Assembly (NCBI GenBank): GCA_023267515.1
Contig: JAHFNF010000045.1
Span: 1-5,469, forward strand
Direction of reading: 5' to 3'
Length of the DNA stretch: 5,469 bases
Source: Candidatus Nomurabacteria bacterium
GTDB lineage: Bacteria; Patescibacteriota; Minisyncoccia; Phycocordibacterales; UBA9973
Below, in pieces: positions 4,931 through 5,469 of the stretch. The notes under the pieces were generated by a model. The model was not told the origin of the DNA. It worked only from the letters and a program-made list of their open reading frames with translations, and searched no databases. Each line of letters begins with the position of its first letter. Position 1 is the first letter of the stretch. Made by a program: the position numbers and the translations under genes.

Positions 4931-5469
4931 TTTTTCAAAAGAGTTCCACTGGTCGTATTGGTCGTGCTGAACCCTGGTGCCTACGTGCACACCACCACCT
5001 TGGTTGTCAGCGTGAAGGAATAAGTCGGTTACGGGAATGCAATCCAATATCCATGCATGGTGCTGGCCCAAGATTTCGTCACAAGAGTTGCTTGAATCGT
5101 CAAAGTTTATACCACCTAGGAATCCAGAAGATATAATCTGAGGGTCATCGTTTTTTGCGTATCGGCCAGACATAATATTACCAGTGAAGGCGGTGTTGCT
5201 TATGTATGGTTGAATGCCGTGCGTGGTTGCTCCGCCAAGGCCAGGCACCGGGAGAGTTTCTTGTCCGTGGAAATCATTATAGTCGTACCAAATAGGGAGA
5301 GGATATGCCGGCCTCATTTCACCGGTTAATGCGTAATCTTGGTTGCCGTTAGGGGCAAGAGGAGCATGACGTTCCAAGTCATTTTCACAGCCATTTGGCC
5401 CAGTCAATAAGTCCTCGTACACATAGCGGACTTCCTCTTTGGCTTGTTTCACAACATTATCTATACTAG
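4913..5469 (-). CDS. Unrecognised protein, C-terminal part (gene continues past the right edge)
   Basis: The reading frame is open from the window edge to a TAA at 4913-4915, giving 184 visible residues plus a partial codon. A GTG at 5450-5452 could in principle be a start, but the frame continues upstream of it with no stop and no ribosome binding site is visible, so a truncated view of a longer gene is more likely. The visible part has no transmembrane helix. It begins with a charged, helical-looking stretch (VKQAKEEVRYVYEDLL, 6-21 of the visible part) and continues as a Gly/Asn/Asp/His/aromatic-rich region with three cysteines (27, 129, 143), eight histidines, and short motifs such as IWYDYNDFHG (59-68) and GQHHAWILDC (134-143). 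This suits an extracytoplasmic protein encoded with the secreted Fn3 protein just downstream, but I recognise no family. It ends 2 bases before the next gene, so the two are almost certainly co-transcribed. Confidence 0.7.
   Translation of the reverse strand, partial: SIDNVVKQAKEEVRYVYEDLLTGPNGCENDLERHAPLAPNGNQDYALTGEMRPAYPLPIWYDYNDFHGQETLPVPGLGGATTHGIQPYISNTAFTGNIMSGRYAKNDDPQIISSGFLGGINFDDSSNSCDEILGQHHAWILDCIPVTDLFLHADNQGGGVHVGTRVQHDQYDQWNSFEKTIAIF

Noticed and set aside
5450..5452. GTG as the true start of the rightmost gene
   Set aside because: The frame stays open upstream to the window edge (codons for S-I-D-N-V precede it), there is no ribosome binding site, and the sequence begins mid-helix in style. 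A partial gene is more likely.
1..5469. CRISPR array, tRNA, rRNA or insertion sequence
   Set aside because: I saw no spaced direct repeats, transposase-like frame or recognisable RNA gene; coding sequence occupies nearly all of the window.

Overview
The window is almost entirely coding and carries three genes on the minus strand, transcribed from high to low coordinates. They are packed with gaps of only 2 and 8 bases, so they probably form one operon. In transcription order they are: (1) the 3' part of an unrecognised gene that runs off the right edge; (2) a 755-residue secreted protein with four fibronectin-III-like repeats, a Gly/Pro/Cys/Asp-rich linker and an unrecognised compact C-terminal domain; (3) an 865-residue polytopic membrane protein whose core looks like the VirB6/TrbL channel component of type IV secretion systems, followed by a soluble extension of about 500 residues. 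Only 36 bases follow the last gene before the window ends.

The likely source is a Candidate Phyla Radiation (Patescibacteria) bacterium, perhaps a Parcubacteria-type lineage. This is inference from protein style: a VirB6/TrbL-like protein with an N-terminal signal-like helix, large Fn3-repeat surface proteins, compact gene packing and absence of Shine-Dalgarno sequences. Tryptophan is read from TGG and all three stops are TAA, so nothing suggests the TGA=Gly code of Gracilibacteria/Absconditabacteria. No rRNA, tRNA or housekeeping marker is present to confirm the taxonomy.

Layout: 1-36 is a short AT-rich tail; 37-2634 is the VirB6/TrbL-like gene; 2643-4910 is the Fn3-repeat surface protein; 4913-5469 is the C-terminal part of the unrecognised gene. 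I see no RNA gene, mobile element, CRISPR array, promoter or convincing terminator. All plus-strand open frames lie antisense to these three genes and look like shadows.

A working model (inference) is a cell-envelope apparatus: the VirB6-like protein forms the inner-membrane channel platform, and the Fn3 protein, possibly with the upstream product, is exported to the surface for adhesion or as part of an extracellular structure. The least explained parts are the C-terminal domain of the Fn3 protein, the long glycine-zipper/coiled-coil extension of the channel protein, and the upstream partial protein.
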